Shown here: one piece after another, positions 37,083-47,094 of the stretch
How positions within the stretch are numbered: the stretch's first letter is position 1
Layout: the number at the start of each line of letters is the position of its first letter
Assembly: GCF_009728145.1 (NCBI RefSeq)
Contig: NZ_WOCA01000004.1
Coordinates: 124,001-188,000 of the forward strand
Direction of reading: 5' to 3'
Length of the DNA: 64,000 nucleotides
Source of the DNA: Ornithinibacillus caprae
GTDB lineage: Bacteria > Bacillota > Bacilli > Bacillales > Amphibacillaceae
Made by a program: the position numbers and the translations under genes
The notes under the pieces: model-generated
What the model was told of the DNA's origin: nothing
What the model saw: the letters and a program-made list of their open reading frames with translations, nothing else
Database searches by the model: none

Positions 37083-38867
37083 ATGACAGAAAATCAACGT
37101 AATACCCAAACAACGATAAACGTACAAAAACAAGCAAATTTAATTTGGAACGTTGCAGATATATTAAGAGGACTATACAAACCACATGAATATGGAAAAG
37201 TTATTTTACCTATGACCGTAATTAAGCGTCTACACGACACATTATTGCCAACGCGAGAAAAGGTTTTAAAAGCATCAGAGCAACATAAAGACTTGAATGA
37301 GGCTTTTCGCCATCGTTTTTTAACACAAGAGTCAGGCTATTCATTTTATAATACGAGCGTTTATACATTTGATACATTATTAGCGGATCCAGCAAATATG
37401 GAGACAAATTTCAGAGCTTATCTAAATAGCTTCTCAGGGAATATGCTGGATATTTTAGAGAGCTTTAAATTCGATGTTGAAATATCGACGTTGGCTGATA
37501 ATGATGCACTATTTCATGTTATTCAGGAATTTAATAAAAAGGAATCATATCTAGGTCCAGATAAAGTAACGAGTACAGATATGGGATATGTTTTCGAGGA
37601 ATTAGTGCGTAAGTTTTCAGAGAGTTATAACGAAGAAGCGGGTGAACACTTCACTAGTCGAGATATTATTTATTTAATGACAGATTTACTATTGATTGAA
37701 GATAGAGATACGTTAACAGGTGAGGATGTCGTAAAAACGGTGTACGACCAAACGATGGGAACATCACAAATGTTATCAGCAATGCAAGAGCGTATCCATG
37801 ATTTTAACGAGAATGCAGAAGTAAGAACATATGGACAAGAATTAAACCCAGAAACCTATGCAATTGCCAAAGCTGATACGATGATTCGTGGCGGAAACCC
37901 AGATAATATGGCATTAGGAAGTACACTATCAAATGACCAATTTGAAGGATATGAATTTGATTATAGTATTTCCAATCCACCTTTTGGTAGCGATTGGAAA
38001 AGGGATCAAAAAGCAGTAAAAGATGAGCATGCATTAGGTGAGAATGGACGTTTCAGTATCGGGCTTCCCAAAATAAGTGATGGTCAACTACTCTTTCAAT
38101 TAAATGGGATATCTAAATTAAAAGAGACAGGAAGAATGGCAATTATCCATAATGGTTCTGCACTATTTTCGGGCAATGCAGGTGGTGGAGAGAGTAATAT
38201 TCGTCAATATGTCATTGAGAATGATTGGTTAGAAGCGATTGTCCAATTACCGAATGACTTGTTTTACAACACAGGGATTTCAACGTATATATGGGTCATA
38301 ACAAAAACTAAATCACCTGAACGAGAAGGAAAAGTCCAATTAATTGATGCCTCAAAAATGTATGAAAAACGAAGAAAAAACATTGGTGAAAAACGCGTCG
38401 ATATTTCTGAAGAATGTAGAAATATGATCGTCCAAGCATATGGTGAATTTGATAATAAGGAATATAGATTGGATGAAAAAGTAGTAGAGTCTAAGATTTT
38501 TGATAATGAGGACTTTGGCTATACACGTGTTACGGTTGAAAGTCCACAACGTGATGAGGAAGGAAATATCGTCTTAAAGAAAAATAAACCGGTAGCAGAT
38601 CCGAAATTACGTGATACAGAAGAAATTCCACTAAAAGAAGATATTAATAATTACTTTAAACGAGAAGTTTTACCTTTTAATCCAGACGCATGGATGGACC
38701 GTAAGAAAGATAAAATTGGTTATGAAATTCCATATACTCGTTTGTTCTATAAATATAGTCCACCGGAACATTCTGAAGTAATTGCAGAACGAATAAAAAA
38801 GCTAGAAGAATCGATTGTTGCAAACTTCCAAGCGTTATCAGGTAAGGATGTGAGTAATGTTGACTAG
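37083..38867 (+). CDS. hsdM: Type I restriction-modification methylase subunit HsdM
   Basis: The 594-residue protein has the HsdM layout: an N-terminal helical domain (ILRGLYKPHEYGKVILPMT), AdoMet motif I in VYDQTMGTSQMLSAM, and motif IV NPPFG at residue 298. It methylates adenine in the sequence chosen by HsdS and is needed for both protection and cleavage. AGGAAAG precedes the ATG. The hsdS start overlaps its last 11 bases. Confidence 0.95.
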   Translation: MTENQRNTQTTINVQKQANLIWNVADILRGLYKPHEYGKVILPMTVIKRLHDTLLPTREKVLKASEQHKDLNEAFRHRFLTQESGYSFYNTSVYTFDTLLADPANMETNFRAYLNSFSGNMLDILESFKFDVEISTLADNDALFHVIQEFNKKESYLGPDKVTSTDMGYVFEELVRKFSESYNEEAGEHFTSRDIIYLMTDLLLIEDRDTLTGEDVVKTVYDQTMGTSQMLSAMQERIHDFNENAEVRTYGQELNPETYAIAKADTMIRGGNPDNMALGSTLSNDQFEGYEFDYSISNPPFGSDWKRDQKAVKDEHALGENGRFSIGLPKISDGQLLFQLNGISKLKETGRMAIIHNGSALFSGNAGGGESNIRQYVIENDWLEAIVQLPNDLFYNTGISTYIWVITKTKSPEREGKVQLIDASKMYEKRRKNIGEKRVDISEECRNMIVQAYGEFDNKEYRLDEKVVESKIFDNEDFGYTRVTVESPQRDEEGNIVLKKNKPVADPKLRDTEEIPLKEDINNYFKREVLPFNPDAWMDRKKDKIGYEIPYTRLFYKYSPPEHSEVIAERIKKLEESIVANFQALSGKDVSNVD

Positions 38868-40188
38868 AGAAATGAAAGACTCAGGTGTTGAATGGATTGG
38901 AGAGATACCTAAGTATTGGGATTTAAAAAGGATGAAATACATTCTTACCGAACGTAAAATGAAGAATGATCCAATTATTACAGAAGAAATTCTATCGTTA
39001 TCAGTTGAAAGAGGTGTATTCCCGTATTCTGAAAAAACAGGTGGCGGAAATAAGGCCAAGACAGATTTAACAGCATATAAAGTGGCTTTTCCCAATGATA
39101 TTGTTATTAATAGTATGAATGTATTAGCAGGTGCTGTTGGTCTGTCTAGATACAAAGGAGCGGTTAGCCCGGTATATTACACGCTTTATGATGATACTGG
39201 TAAAATTGATATAAATTATTATTATTATCTATTTCAGACTGAAGCATTTCAACGTAGCTTATTAGGGCTGGGGAATGGAATAATGATGAAAGAATCTTCT
39301 ACTGGTAAATTGAACACAATTAGAATGAGGATTCCAATGGAAAAACTATTTGCACTAAGATTACCTTTACCACCTAAAGATATACAAAATAAAATAGTAG
39401 AATTCATTGGTACAAAGGTAGAAGCTATAGATAAGATAATTACTAATACGAAACAATCCATTGGAGAATTAAAAAAATATAGGAAAACCATTATTACAGA
39501 AACAGTAACAAAAGGGATAGATGCGACTGTTCAAGTGAAAGATAGTGGGATTGAAGTATTAGGGAAAATAAATGTAAACTACAATGTAATTCCATTAGGG
39601 TATTTAGGAACGCTTCAAAACGGAATTAGTAAATCAGGAGAATATTTTGGAGAAGGGTATCCTTTTGTTAGTTATGGTGATGTTTATAATAATAGAGTTC
39701 TTCCTTTTTTAGTTAAAGGACTAGTTAGATCAACTAAGGAAGAGCAAAATCTATACTCAGTTAAAAAAGGAGACATATTTTTTACTCGTACTTCAGAGAT
39801 TATTGAAGAAGTCGGAATGGCTTCAGTCTGTCTAAGCAGCATTGAGCAAGCAACTTTTGCTGGTTTTTTAATCCGATTCAGACCAAATTATGATAACCAG
39901 TTAATATCAGAATATGCACGATATTATTTAGAGTCCACATTTATAAGAGACTTTTTTGCAAAAGAAATGAATTTAGTTACTAGAGCATCTTTAAGTCAAC
40001 CGTTGCTAAAAAGGCTTCCAATTATCTTACCTAATTTAAAAGAGCAAAAAAGAATAGTTTCCTATTTGGATATTCAAACAAAAAGAATTGATACTTTAAT
40101 TCAAGATAAAGAAAAGGTAATCATAGAACTGCAAAAATATAAAAAATCTCTCACCTATGAATATGTAACAGGTAAAAAAGAAGTATGA
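38857..40188 (+). CDS. hsdS: Type I specificity subunit HsdS
   Basis: The 443-residue protein has two target recognition domains (about 15-195 and 225-415), each followed by a conserved coiled-coil spacer: SIGELKKYRKTIITETVTKG in the middle and a similar one ending LIQDKEKVIIELQKYKKSL. It reads MKDSGVEWIGEIPKYW at the start, typical of HsdS. It sets the bipartite DNA sequence recognised by the system. Its start overlaps hsdM by 11 bases, and hsdR begins 14 bases after it. Confidence 0.93.
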   Translation: MLTREMKDSGVEWIGEIPKYWDLKRMKYILTERKMKNDPIITEEILSLSVERGVFPYSEKTGGGNKAKTDLTAYKVAFPNDIVINSMNVLAGAVGLSRYKGAVSPVYYTLYDDTGKIDINYYYYLFQTEAFQRSLLGLGNGIMMKESSTGKLNTIRMRIPMEKLFALRLPLPPKDIQNKIVEFIGTKVEAIDKIITNTKQSIGELKKYRKTIITETVTKGIDATVQVKDSGIEVLGKINVNYNVIPLGYLGTLQNGISKSGEYFGEGYPFVSYGDVYNNRVLPFLVKGLVRSTKEEQNLYSVKKGDIFFTRTSEIIEEVGMASVCLSSIEQATFAGFLIRFRPNYDNQLISEYARYYLESTFIRDFFAKEMNLVTRASLSQPLLKRLPIILPNLKEQKRIVSYLDIQTKRIDTLIQDKEKVIIELQKYKKSLTYEYVTGKKEV

Positions 40189-40202
40189 GAGGGGTATGAG
40201 AT

Positions 40203-43200
40203 GTGCTTGAAAACAAAGAAAAGCGATTCGAAAGTGATATTGAAACTATCTTAACTAATGTAGGCGGTTGGGAGTCTGTAGCCTTCAAAAATACAAACTA
40301 TGATTCGCAACAAGGGTTGGATGTTTCTATATTATTATCTTTTATCCGTGAAACACAACCAAAAGCATGGAAACGTTACGAAAAGATTTACCGTGAAGAT
40401 GCAAAAACAAGGTTTTTAAAACGATTTAATGAAGAAGTTAATACACATGGTCTTTTGCATGTCCTTCGAAAAGGGATTAAAGATCGTGGTGTGTCTTTTA
40501 AAGTTGTTTATTTTCGACCAGTTTCTTCTTTAAGCTATGAGAATATTAAACAATTTGAAGCAAACCGTTTTCAATGTATTCGTCAGTTTGCATACAGTAG
40601 CAAAAGCCGAAACACAATTGATATGGTATTGGCCGTAAATGGTATTCCTCTTGTCGCTTTAGAATTAAAAAATCAATATACAGGACAAAATGTTGAACAT
40701 GCAAAAGTACAATTTGAAACTAATCGTGATCCAAGTGAAATTGTTTTTCAATTTAATAAACGCTTTTTAGTTTATTTTGCTGTTGATCACTTTGAAGTAT
40801 ATATGACAACCAAACTAGAAAAAAACCAAACATACTTCTTACCATTTAATCAAGGGTCAAATGGTGCTGGAGAAGTTGGTGGAAAAGGAAATCCACATAA
40901 TGCAGCTGGATACCCTACTGCATATTTATGGGAACAAGTTCTACATCGTAATCAATTGATGGATATTATTGAACGATTTATGAATTTTGAAGTAAAAAAG
41001 AATATATTAATATTCCCACGCTACCATCAATTGGATGTCGTAAATAAGCTTGTAGAAGATGTAGCAGAGCGGGGTTCAGGGAAGAATTATCTCATTCAAC
41101 ATTCTGCAGGTTCGGGAAAGTCGAATAGTATTGCATGGTTAGCGTATCATTTAGCTTCTTTACATGATAGAGGGAACAATCCAATTTATTCATCAATTAT
41201 AATCGTGACAGACCGGACAGTGTTAGATCGACAGTTACAAGACACGATTACAAGTTTTGAACATACAATAGGACAAGTAGAAACAATTGGTGACAATAAA
41301 TCGTCTCAAGACTTAAAGAATGCAATTAACGATAAAAAGAAAATCATTATTACAACACTACAAAAGTTCCCTGTCATTTATCAAGAAGTAGATGCGGTAG
41401 AAGGAAGAAGGTTTGCGGTAATAGTCGATGAAGCACATTCTTCGCAAACTGGAAGAAGCGCACAAAAGCTAAAAGAAGCACTTGCAGATAAAGAAGCATC
41501 TCTTAAAGAATTCCAAGAGATTGAAGAGGGTATTGAAAGTCAAACATTAGATGACCAAGACCAACTTGTTAAAACGTTATTATCACAAGGACAACATTAT
41601 AATTTAAGCTTCTTTGCTTTCACAGCTACTCCGAAAGAGAAAACAATTGAAATGTTTGGTACAAAACAAGCTGATGGAAGCTTTAGGCCATTCCATATTT
41701 ATAGTATGAGACAAGCGATTGAAGAAAGATTTATCTTAGATGTATTAAAAAACTATATGACGTATAAAACTTCTTATCGAATTGCAAAAGAAATTGAAGA
41801 AAATCCTGAGCTACCAAAAACTGAAGCGGTACGAGCTATTGCACGTTATCAATCGTTTCATCCTTGGGTATTAAGGCAAAAAGCCGAAGTTATGGTCGAA
41901 CAGTTTAGAGCGGTAACTAAAAAGGCTATTGGTGGTAGGGCTAAGGCAATGATTGTTACTCCGTCCCGATTACATGCTGTTCGATATATGAAAGAATTTA
42001 AAGATTACATTCAAGAGAAAGGCTATAAAGACCTTGATGTTCTTGTTGCTTTTTCAGGTTCCGTTACAGACGATGACAGAGAATATACAGAGTCGAATAT
42101 GAACGTAACAAAAGATGGCGAACGTGTTAAAGAGAATCAATTAAAAGAAACATTCCATGGGGATGATTTTAACTTATTGATAGTAGCAGAAAAATATCAA
42201 ACCGGTTTTGATGAGCCGCTACTTCACACGATGTTTGTCGATAAAAAATTACGTGGAGTAAAGGCAGTACAGACACTTTCCCGTTTAAACAGAACCATGC
42301 AAGGGAAGAAAGATACATTTGTTTTAGACTTTGTTAATACTGAGGAAGAAATATTAGACGCGTTCCAGCCTTTTTACGAAGCGACAACGCTAAAAGAAGA
42401 AGTAAATCTAAATTTAATTTACGATACGCAAAGTAAATTACGTAAATTTGCTCTTTACAATGATGATGATATAGCACAAGTAATGAAACTAGTGAAACAA
42501 GCTCAAAAGAAACAAGATGAACGTTTATTAGGTCGCTTGTCCAGTTTATTCAAACCTGTAATTCAGCGTTACGAAGACTTACCAGAAGATACACAATATG
42601 AATTCAGAGTAACATTACGAAACTTCGGTAAATGGTATAACTATGTCGCGCAGCTAGATCGTACATTTGATATGGAATTATTAGAAGAAAATATTTATAC
42701 GAGTTATTTATTGAAATTTATTCCTAAAGTAAAGCGTGAAAAAGTAGATATCGCAGATAAAGTGAAACTTGAATATTATAAGCTTCAAAAAGACTTCGAA
42801 GGCGATATTATGCTAGTTGCTGAAAATGAAGAAGGTGGCGAATTAAAGCATCCCGAAGAATTTAATGCAAATGTAAAACCGGTTGAAGAACGTGATTCGT
42901 TAGAAGAGATTATTCACCGAATTAACGAGCGGTTCCCAGATGATTTCTCACCACATGATAGAGTTATAGTAGAAACATTGCATAAGGCATTTACAGAAGA
43001 ACGAGATGCAAAAATAGTAAATATGGCTAAAAATAATAGCCAAGAAATGTTTGAAAATAGCTTATTTAAAGACGTATTCCTTGATCGAGTAATGGATGAG
43101 TACACGAAGAATACAGAAGCTTATCAACGATTAATTGGAGCTGACGATTCCTACTTTAAAACTGTCTATGCATTTATTGCTGCGGATGTTTATAAGACAT

Positions 43201-43217
43201 TGCGGTCAGAAGTGTAA
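40203..43217 (+). CDS. hsdR: Type I restriction subunit HsdR
   Basis: The 1004-residue protein is a full-length HsdR. It has an N-terminal nuclease with Asp140 and ELK at 154-156 (PD-(D/E)XK type), Walker A HSAGSGKS near 300-307, the DEAH box at 409-412, later helicase motifs (VAEKYQTGFDEP, QTLSRLNRTMQGK) and a C-terminal helical part. It translocates and cuts unmodified DNA with HsdM and HsdS. The start is GTG at 40203, 14 bases after hsdS. All key residues are present, so the system looks functional. Confidence 0.95.
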   Translation: MLENKEKRFESDIETILTNVGGWESVAFKNTNYDSQQGLDVSILLSFIRETQPKAWKRYEKIYREDAKTRFLKRFNEEVNTHGLLHVLRKGIKDRGVSFKVVYFRPVSSLSYENIKQFEANRFQCIRQFAYSSKSRNTIDMVLAVNGIPLVALELKNQYTGQNVEHAKVQFETNRDPSEIVFQFNKRFLVYFAVDHFEVYMTTKLEKNQTYFLPFNQGSNGAGEVGGKGNPHNAAGYPTAYLWEQVLHRNQLMDIIERFMNFEVKKNILIFPRYHQLDVVNKLVEDVAERGSGKNYLIQHSAGSGKSNSIAWLAYHLASLHDRGNNPIYSSIIIVTDRTVLDRQLQDTITSFEHTIGQVETIGDNKSSQDLKNAINDKKKIIITTLQKFPVIYQEVDAVEGRRFAVIVDEAHSSQTGRSAQKLKEALADKEASLKEFQEIEEGIESQTLDDQDQLVKTLLSQGQHYNLSFFAFTATPKEKTIEMFGTKQADGSFRPFHIYSMRQAIEERFILDVLKNYMTYKTSYRIAKEIEENPELPKTEAVRAIARYQSFHPWVLRQKAEVMVEQFRAVTKKAIGGRAKAMIVTPSRLHAVRYMKEFKDYIQEKGYKDLDVLVAFSGSVTDDDREYTESNMNVTKDGERVKENQLKETFHGDDFNLLIVAEKYQTGFDEPLLHTMFVDKKLRGVKAVQTLSRLNRTMQGKKDTFVLDFVNTEEEILDAFQPFYEATTLKEEVNLNLIYDTQSKLRKFALYNDDDIAQVMKLVKQAQKKQDERLLGRLSSLFKPVIQRYEDLPEDTQYEFRVTLRNFGKWYNYVAQLDRTFDMELLEENIYTSYLLKFIPKVKREKVDIADKVKLEYYKLQKDFEGDIMLVAENEEGGELKHPEEFNANVKPVEERDSLEEIIHRINERFPDDFSPHDRVIVETLHKAFTEERDAKIVNMAKNNSQEMFENSLFKDVFLDRVMDEYTKNTEAYQRLIGADDSYFKTVYAFIAADVYKTLRSEV

Positions 43218-43371
43218 TTTGAATGGGTTAACACAAATTTAATTAGAAAGAATTAATAATCTATGACAGAATTTCTACCACTGCCATTTATAAACCTCAT
43301 GAATGAAATTAAAATATTTATTTATTACATTACTTTATAAAAACTTTTGAAATAAGAAGGAGGGACTCTGT

Positions 43372-46300
43372 TTGTCTAGACTAAATAGAATTCAAAATGA
43401 AATTAAACAATTAGAAGGTGGCCGATTTCAGAAATTGTGTGATATGTACCTTTATCGTAAATATAATTGGGAAAATATCATGTCTTTAGGTTCTATGGAA
43501 GGAACAGATAAAACAACAATAGGAGTCCCTGACACTTATTATTACGATGAAAATTCAAACAAATATATTTTGGTGATGTTTGGCACGAGAAAGGATTCAA
43601 CCCAAAAACTAGAATCAGATATAAAAGAAGCAATTGAAAAGTCACTTTTGGACGAAAAAGAAATTAAAGAAATCATTTGTTGCCATACTTCTTCAAATAT
43701 TAAAGTTGAAACGGATAAAAAGTTACGTTCATTGGCCTCCCCGATTAAACTGACACTGATAGGAATTGATTCATTATCCCAAGAACTATTAAAATTTGAA
43801 TATCAAGATATAGTAAAAGAATTTTTAGGAATTGAACAAACTACTGAACAAGTGTGGAAGGTAAATGAATTTGTTTCTATACATGATAAGAGCAAGACTA
43901 ATGCTAAGTTATCAACTCCGTTTATTGGAAACCACATTGAAATATATAGCATAATAGATAAGTTAAAAGACTATCAAATCTTTGTAATTAAGGGTGAACC
44001 CGGAACAGGAAAGACTAGACTCGCTGTAGAAATTTGTAACAAATTACAAGATGATTCTAATGTCATATCTGTTAAAAGCAATAATTTATCTGCATATCAA
44101 GATATTAAAGATGCATTAGATATCAATCGATTAAATTATTTATTTTTAGATGATGCCAATACAATAACTTCATTGAAAGCAGTTTTAGATTTATTATTGT
44201 TACCAGAGTTTGAAAATAACTTAAAAATAATAATGACGATTAGAGATTATGCTTTTAGTTATATTAAAGATCAATTAAAATCTTTTAAAGTGCAGATTTA
44301 TGAGCAAAAAACTATGGACGATACCCACATTGAAAAACTTATAAAAAAGCTTTATATAGATATACCAAGTCATATGTTAACAAGGATTAAGAAAATGTCT
44401 CGATATAATCCTCGATTAGCAGTATTAGCTGTAGAGATGATTAAAGAGCAGGGTTATGAAAGTATTAATAATGGAAAAGAAATACTTGTAAATTATTATG
44501 GTCATATTATCAGTGAGAATGGGATTAGTGATAATGAAATATTAACTTTATTTGTTTTAAGTTTTTTTCAAAAGATAAAATTGGATAGAGAAGAAACCCT
44601 AATTGACTTATTAAATTTCTTTGAAATGAATTACAATAGCTTCTTAAAAAGTTTATATATTCTACATGATAAAGAGCTGTGTGATATTTTTCAGGATAGA
44701 GCTACAAAAATAAGTGACCAAAGTTTAGCAGACTATATCATAGTAGATTTTATCTCAAATACAAGAAGGATAACAATGCGTAATCTTTTTGCTATTTTTT
44801 ATCCAAAGTATGAAGGTGAACTAATTAATTTAATCAATGTTATCAATCAATTCGATACTACTGAAACATGGGATGACTATCTTAAATCGGAAATTAAATA
44901 TGTGTATTATGAAATACTTGAAAAAATTAATCGAGAAAAGTTTTTGAATAGTTTTGCGGTGTTATTGCCTGTAGAATCATTAGATTTTGTCTATAATAAA
45001 ATTCGCTATACAGACAATGTATTGTATTCTATTTCAGATGAGGAATTTACTAAGAAAGTTAATGACTCAAATATAAATGATCCTATAATATTAATATTAT
45101 GTAGGTTATCAAATAGTAATAAAATGAATGCAGCAGTTCAATTATTATTACAATATCTCAATAAAAGGCAAGATAAGGTGTTAGAAGTATTTCAAGCAAT
45201 TAAGGAATTTTTCAATATTGAAAGTGAATGGAATCATTATCTATTTAAAAGAGATACCGTAATTGAATCTTTCAAGGATTTAAAGGGCAAATCAAAGATT
45301 GCATCATTTTTATTTATTAAAGTCTCTGAGGAATATTTAAAGTATTCAGGTGAGAAAACTTCTTGGGATGGTAAGAACTTTTCAATTCAAAGATACAGTC
45401 TGGTTGATGGAGAGTACCTAATTAATCACCATAGACAAGTTTTAGATTTACTTTTACAAATCTACCGAGAAAATGATGAAGACATAAAGAATATGATTGA
45501 GACGTTAATTATGAATTATCCAATATATGAAGCGGAAAATGATTATATCCAAACAGTAACAACTGATTTGAAGTTTATAGAAAAAAACTTTTTTCCTAAT
45601 TTAGAAAAACTAACTATGAGGCAAGAAAATATTGTTTCAAAGCTCAAATTGGAGGGGGTAAATTTAAAATTAAGTTACATACCATTTTCAAATTATGTTC
45701 AATCATCTAGACAAATGTTATATAATGCTTTAATCGCTAGAGAAGCAAAATTCACTCTACTACAGTTAGGATATGATGAATATGAAGAGATTAGATTGAA
45801 CAAATTGATAGAAACAATGGAAAGATATAAAGGAAATTATATAAAGATGTTTAACCAAATTGGTGACTTTATTAATGATTCAATAATGAAGAATAAGGAA
45901 AGGGAGATAGAAGAATCTTTATTTCTAGTGTTTTCAAATTTAAATAAAGATAAAAGAGTAGACCTTTTAAGAGGCTTGTTTCAAAGTAACTATTCAATAA
46001 AATTATATCACCCAAAATATTTCATGGAAAAATTAGATTATAATGATGGTGTCAAACTATTAGAATATACAAATGAAGATTCAAAAGAGAAATGGAAATT
46101 AGCTAATTTGTTGACAAATAAATATATAGATGATGATCAACTTTATGAGATTCATCATTTCATTAATGATAATGAGAAGAGCAAGTTGTTATCTGATTAC
46201 TCTATTCTAGAGTTTGGAAACTTCATAAATAGAGATGAAAATATTATAAATAAATTATATGGATACTATGAAAGCGGAATCCTTCCAAATAACTTTTTTA

Positions 46301-47016
46301 TACCTTATTTTATTAATGAAGAAAAGGCAAAAATGATTGTAGATTTGGTCGGAGAAACAATTATTAGAAAGATATATTTAAACGGTTTATCTGAGCAAAT
46401 AGACCGAAGAGGAATTTTATTTAAGATGGTAATAGATGATACATTTGTTTATAATTTTTTAGTTAGATTACATTCGAATGTTTCTATTTTTCTTATTGAT
46501 AAATACGGATATCATTTAGATTTTATTTGGAGAAATGAGAATAGCGAAGAAGCAATTAAATTATATATCAATCATTTAATTGATGAGAATAAGCTTATAT
46601 ATGTAGGGGTTGATCCAACTCTAAAGAAGTTATTTGAAAAAAATATTAATAAGTCAAAGTTGTTCATTGAAAATGAAATTATGAATTCCAATAGTGAAAA
46701 ATATATTGTAAATGTTATGAACTTAGCAACAGAAATATTCAGTGAAAAAGTACTTCTTGAATTTTATAATATACTTAGGGATAAACGAATTGGCAAAGAG
46801 GCCTTTGAAAGTATGAATTTTATAAAATTGTCTAAAAGTTGGTCGGGCAGTCTTGTACCTCTTCTTGATCAGGAAATTGAATTTTTGGATAGTCTCTTAG
46901 AAATATTTAATGGTATAACATTTATACCGCATAGTTCAATCCTTATGAAGAGGCGAGATTACAAACAAAAAGCAAAAGAAAAGGAATTGCTTAATGATTA
47001 TTTAGATGAGATGTAA
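43372..47016 (+). CDS. Large STAND-like ATPase with nuclease-like N-terminus (candidate defence protein)
   Basis: The 1214-residue protein has three parts. Residues 1-160 resemble a PD-(D/E)XK domain (GVPDTYYYD with Asp54, strand YILVMF), but the usual glutamate after the strand is not evident, so cleavage is doubtful. Residues 180-500 are a P-loop NTPase with Walker A GEPGTGKT (208-215), Walker B YLFLDDAN (256-263) and a sensor arginine in TIRDYAF. Residues 500-1214 are long, AT-coded and helical, like the sensor repeats of antiviral STAND (Avs) proteins. The start is TTG at 43372 behind AGGAGGG. A HEPN protein gene follows 78 bases later. Confidence 0.7.
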   Translation: MSRLNRIQNEIKQLEGGRFQKLCDMYLYRKYNWENIMSLGSMEGTDKTTIGVPDTYYYDENSNKYILVMFGTRKDSTQKLESDIKEAIEKSLLDEKEIKEIICCHTSSNIKVETDKKLRSLASPIKLTLIGIDSLSQELLKFEYQDIVKEFLGIEQTTEQVWKVNEFVSIHDKSKTNAKLSTPFIGNHIEIYSIIDKLKDYQIFVIKGEPGTGKTRLAVEICNKLQDDSNVISVKSNNLSAYQDIKDALDINRLNYLFLDDANTITSLKAVLDLLLLPEFENNLKIIMTIRDYAFSYIKDQLKSFKVQIYEQKTMDDTHIEKLIKKLYIDIPSHMLTRIKKMSRYNPRLAVLAVEMIKEQGYESINNGKEILVNYYGHIISENGISDNEILTLFVLSFFQKIKLDREETLIDLLNFFEMNYNSFLKSLYILHDKELCDIFQDRATKISDQSLADYIIVDFISNTRRITMRNLFAIFYPKYEGELINLINVINQFDTTETWDDYLKSEIKYVYYEILEKINREKFLNSFAVLLPVESLDFVYNKIRYTDNVLYSISDEEFTKKVNDSNINDPIILILCRLSNSNKMNAAVQLLLQYLNKRQDKVLEVFQAIKEFFNIESEWNHYLFKRDTVIESFKDLKGKSKIASFLFIKVSEEYLKYSGEKTSWDGKNFSIQRYSLVDGEYLINHHRQVLDLLLQIYRENDEDIKNMIETLIMNYPIYEAENDYIQTVTTDLKFIEKNFFPNLEKLTMRQENIVSKLKLEGVNLKLSYIPFSNYVQSSRQMLYNALIAREAKFTLLQLGYDEYEEIRLNKLIETMERYKGNYIKMFNQIGDFINDSIMKNKEREIEESLFLVFSNLNKDKRVDLLRGLFQSNYSIKLYHPKYFMEKLDYNDGVKLLEYTNEDSKEKWKLANLLTNKYIDDDQLYEIHHFINDNEKSKLLSDYSILEFGNFINRDENIINKLYGYYESGILPNNFFIPYFINEEKAKMIVDLVGETIIRKIYLNGLSEQIDRRGILFKMVIDDTFVYNFLVRLHSNVSIFLIDKYGYHLDFIWRNENSEEAIKLYINHLIDENKLIYVGVDPTLKKLFEKNINKSKLFIENEIMNSNSEKYIVNVMNLATEIFSEKVLLEFYNILRDKRIGKEAFESMNFIKLSKSWSGSLVPLLDQEIEFLDSLLEIFNGITFIPHSSILMKRRDYKQKAKEKELLNDYLDEM

Positions 47017-47094
47017 TTCGATGAAATAATTATGATACTTTACAGTCAATTTTTTGTAGCTTTAGCATAGTTAACAAAGTGGGGGTAAGTTGAT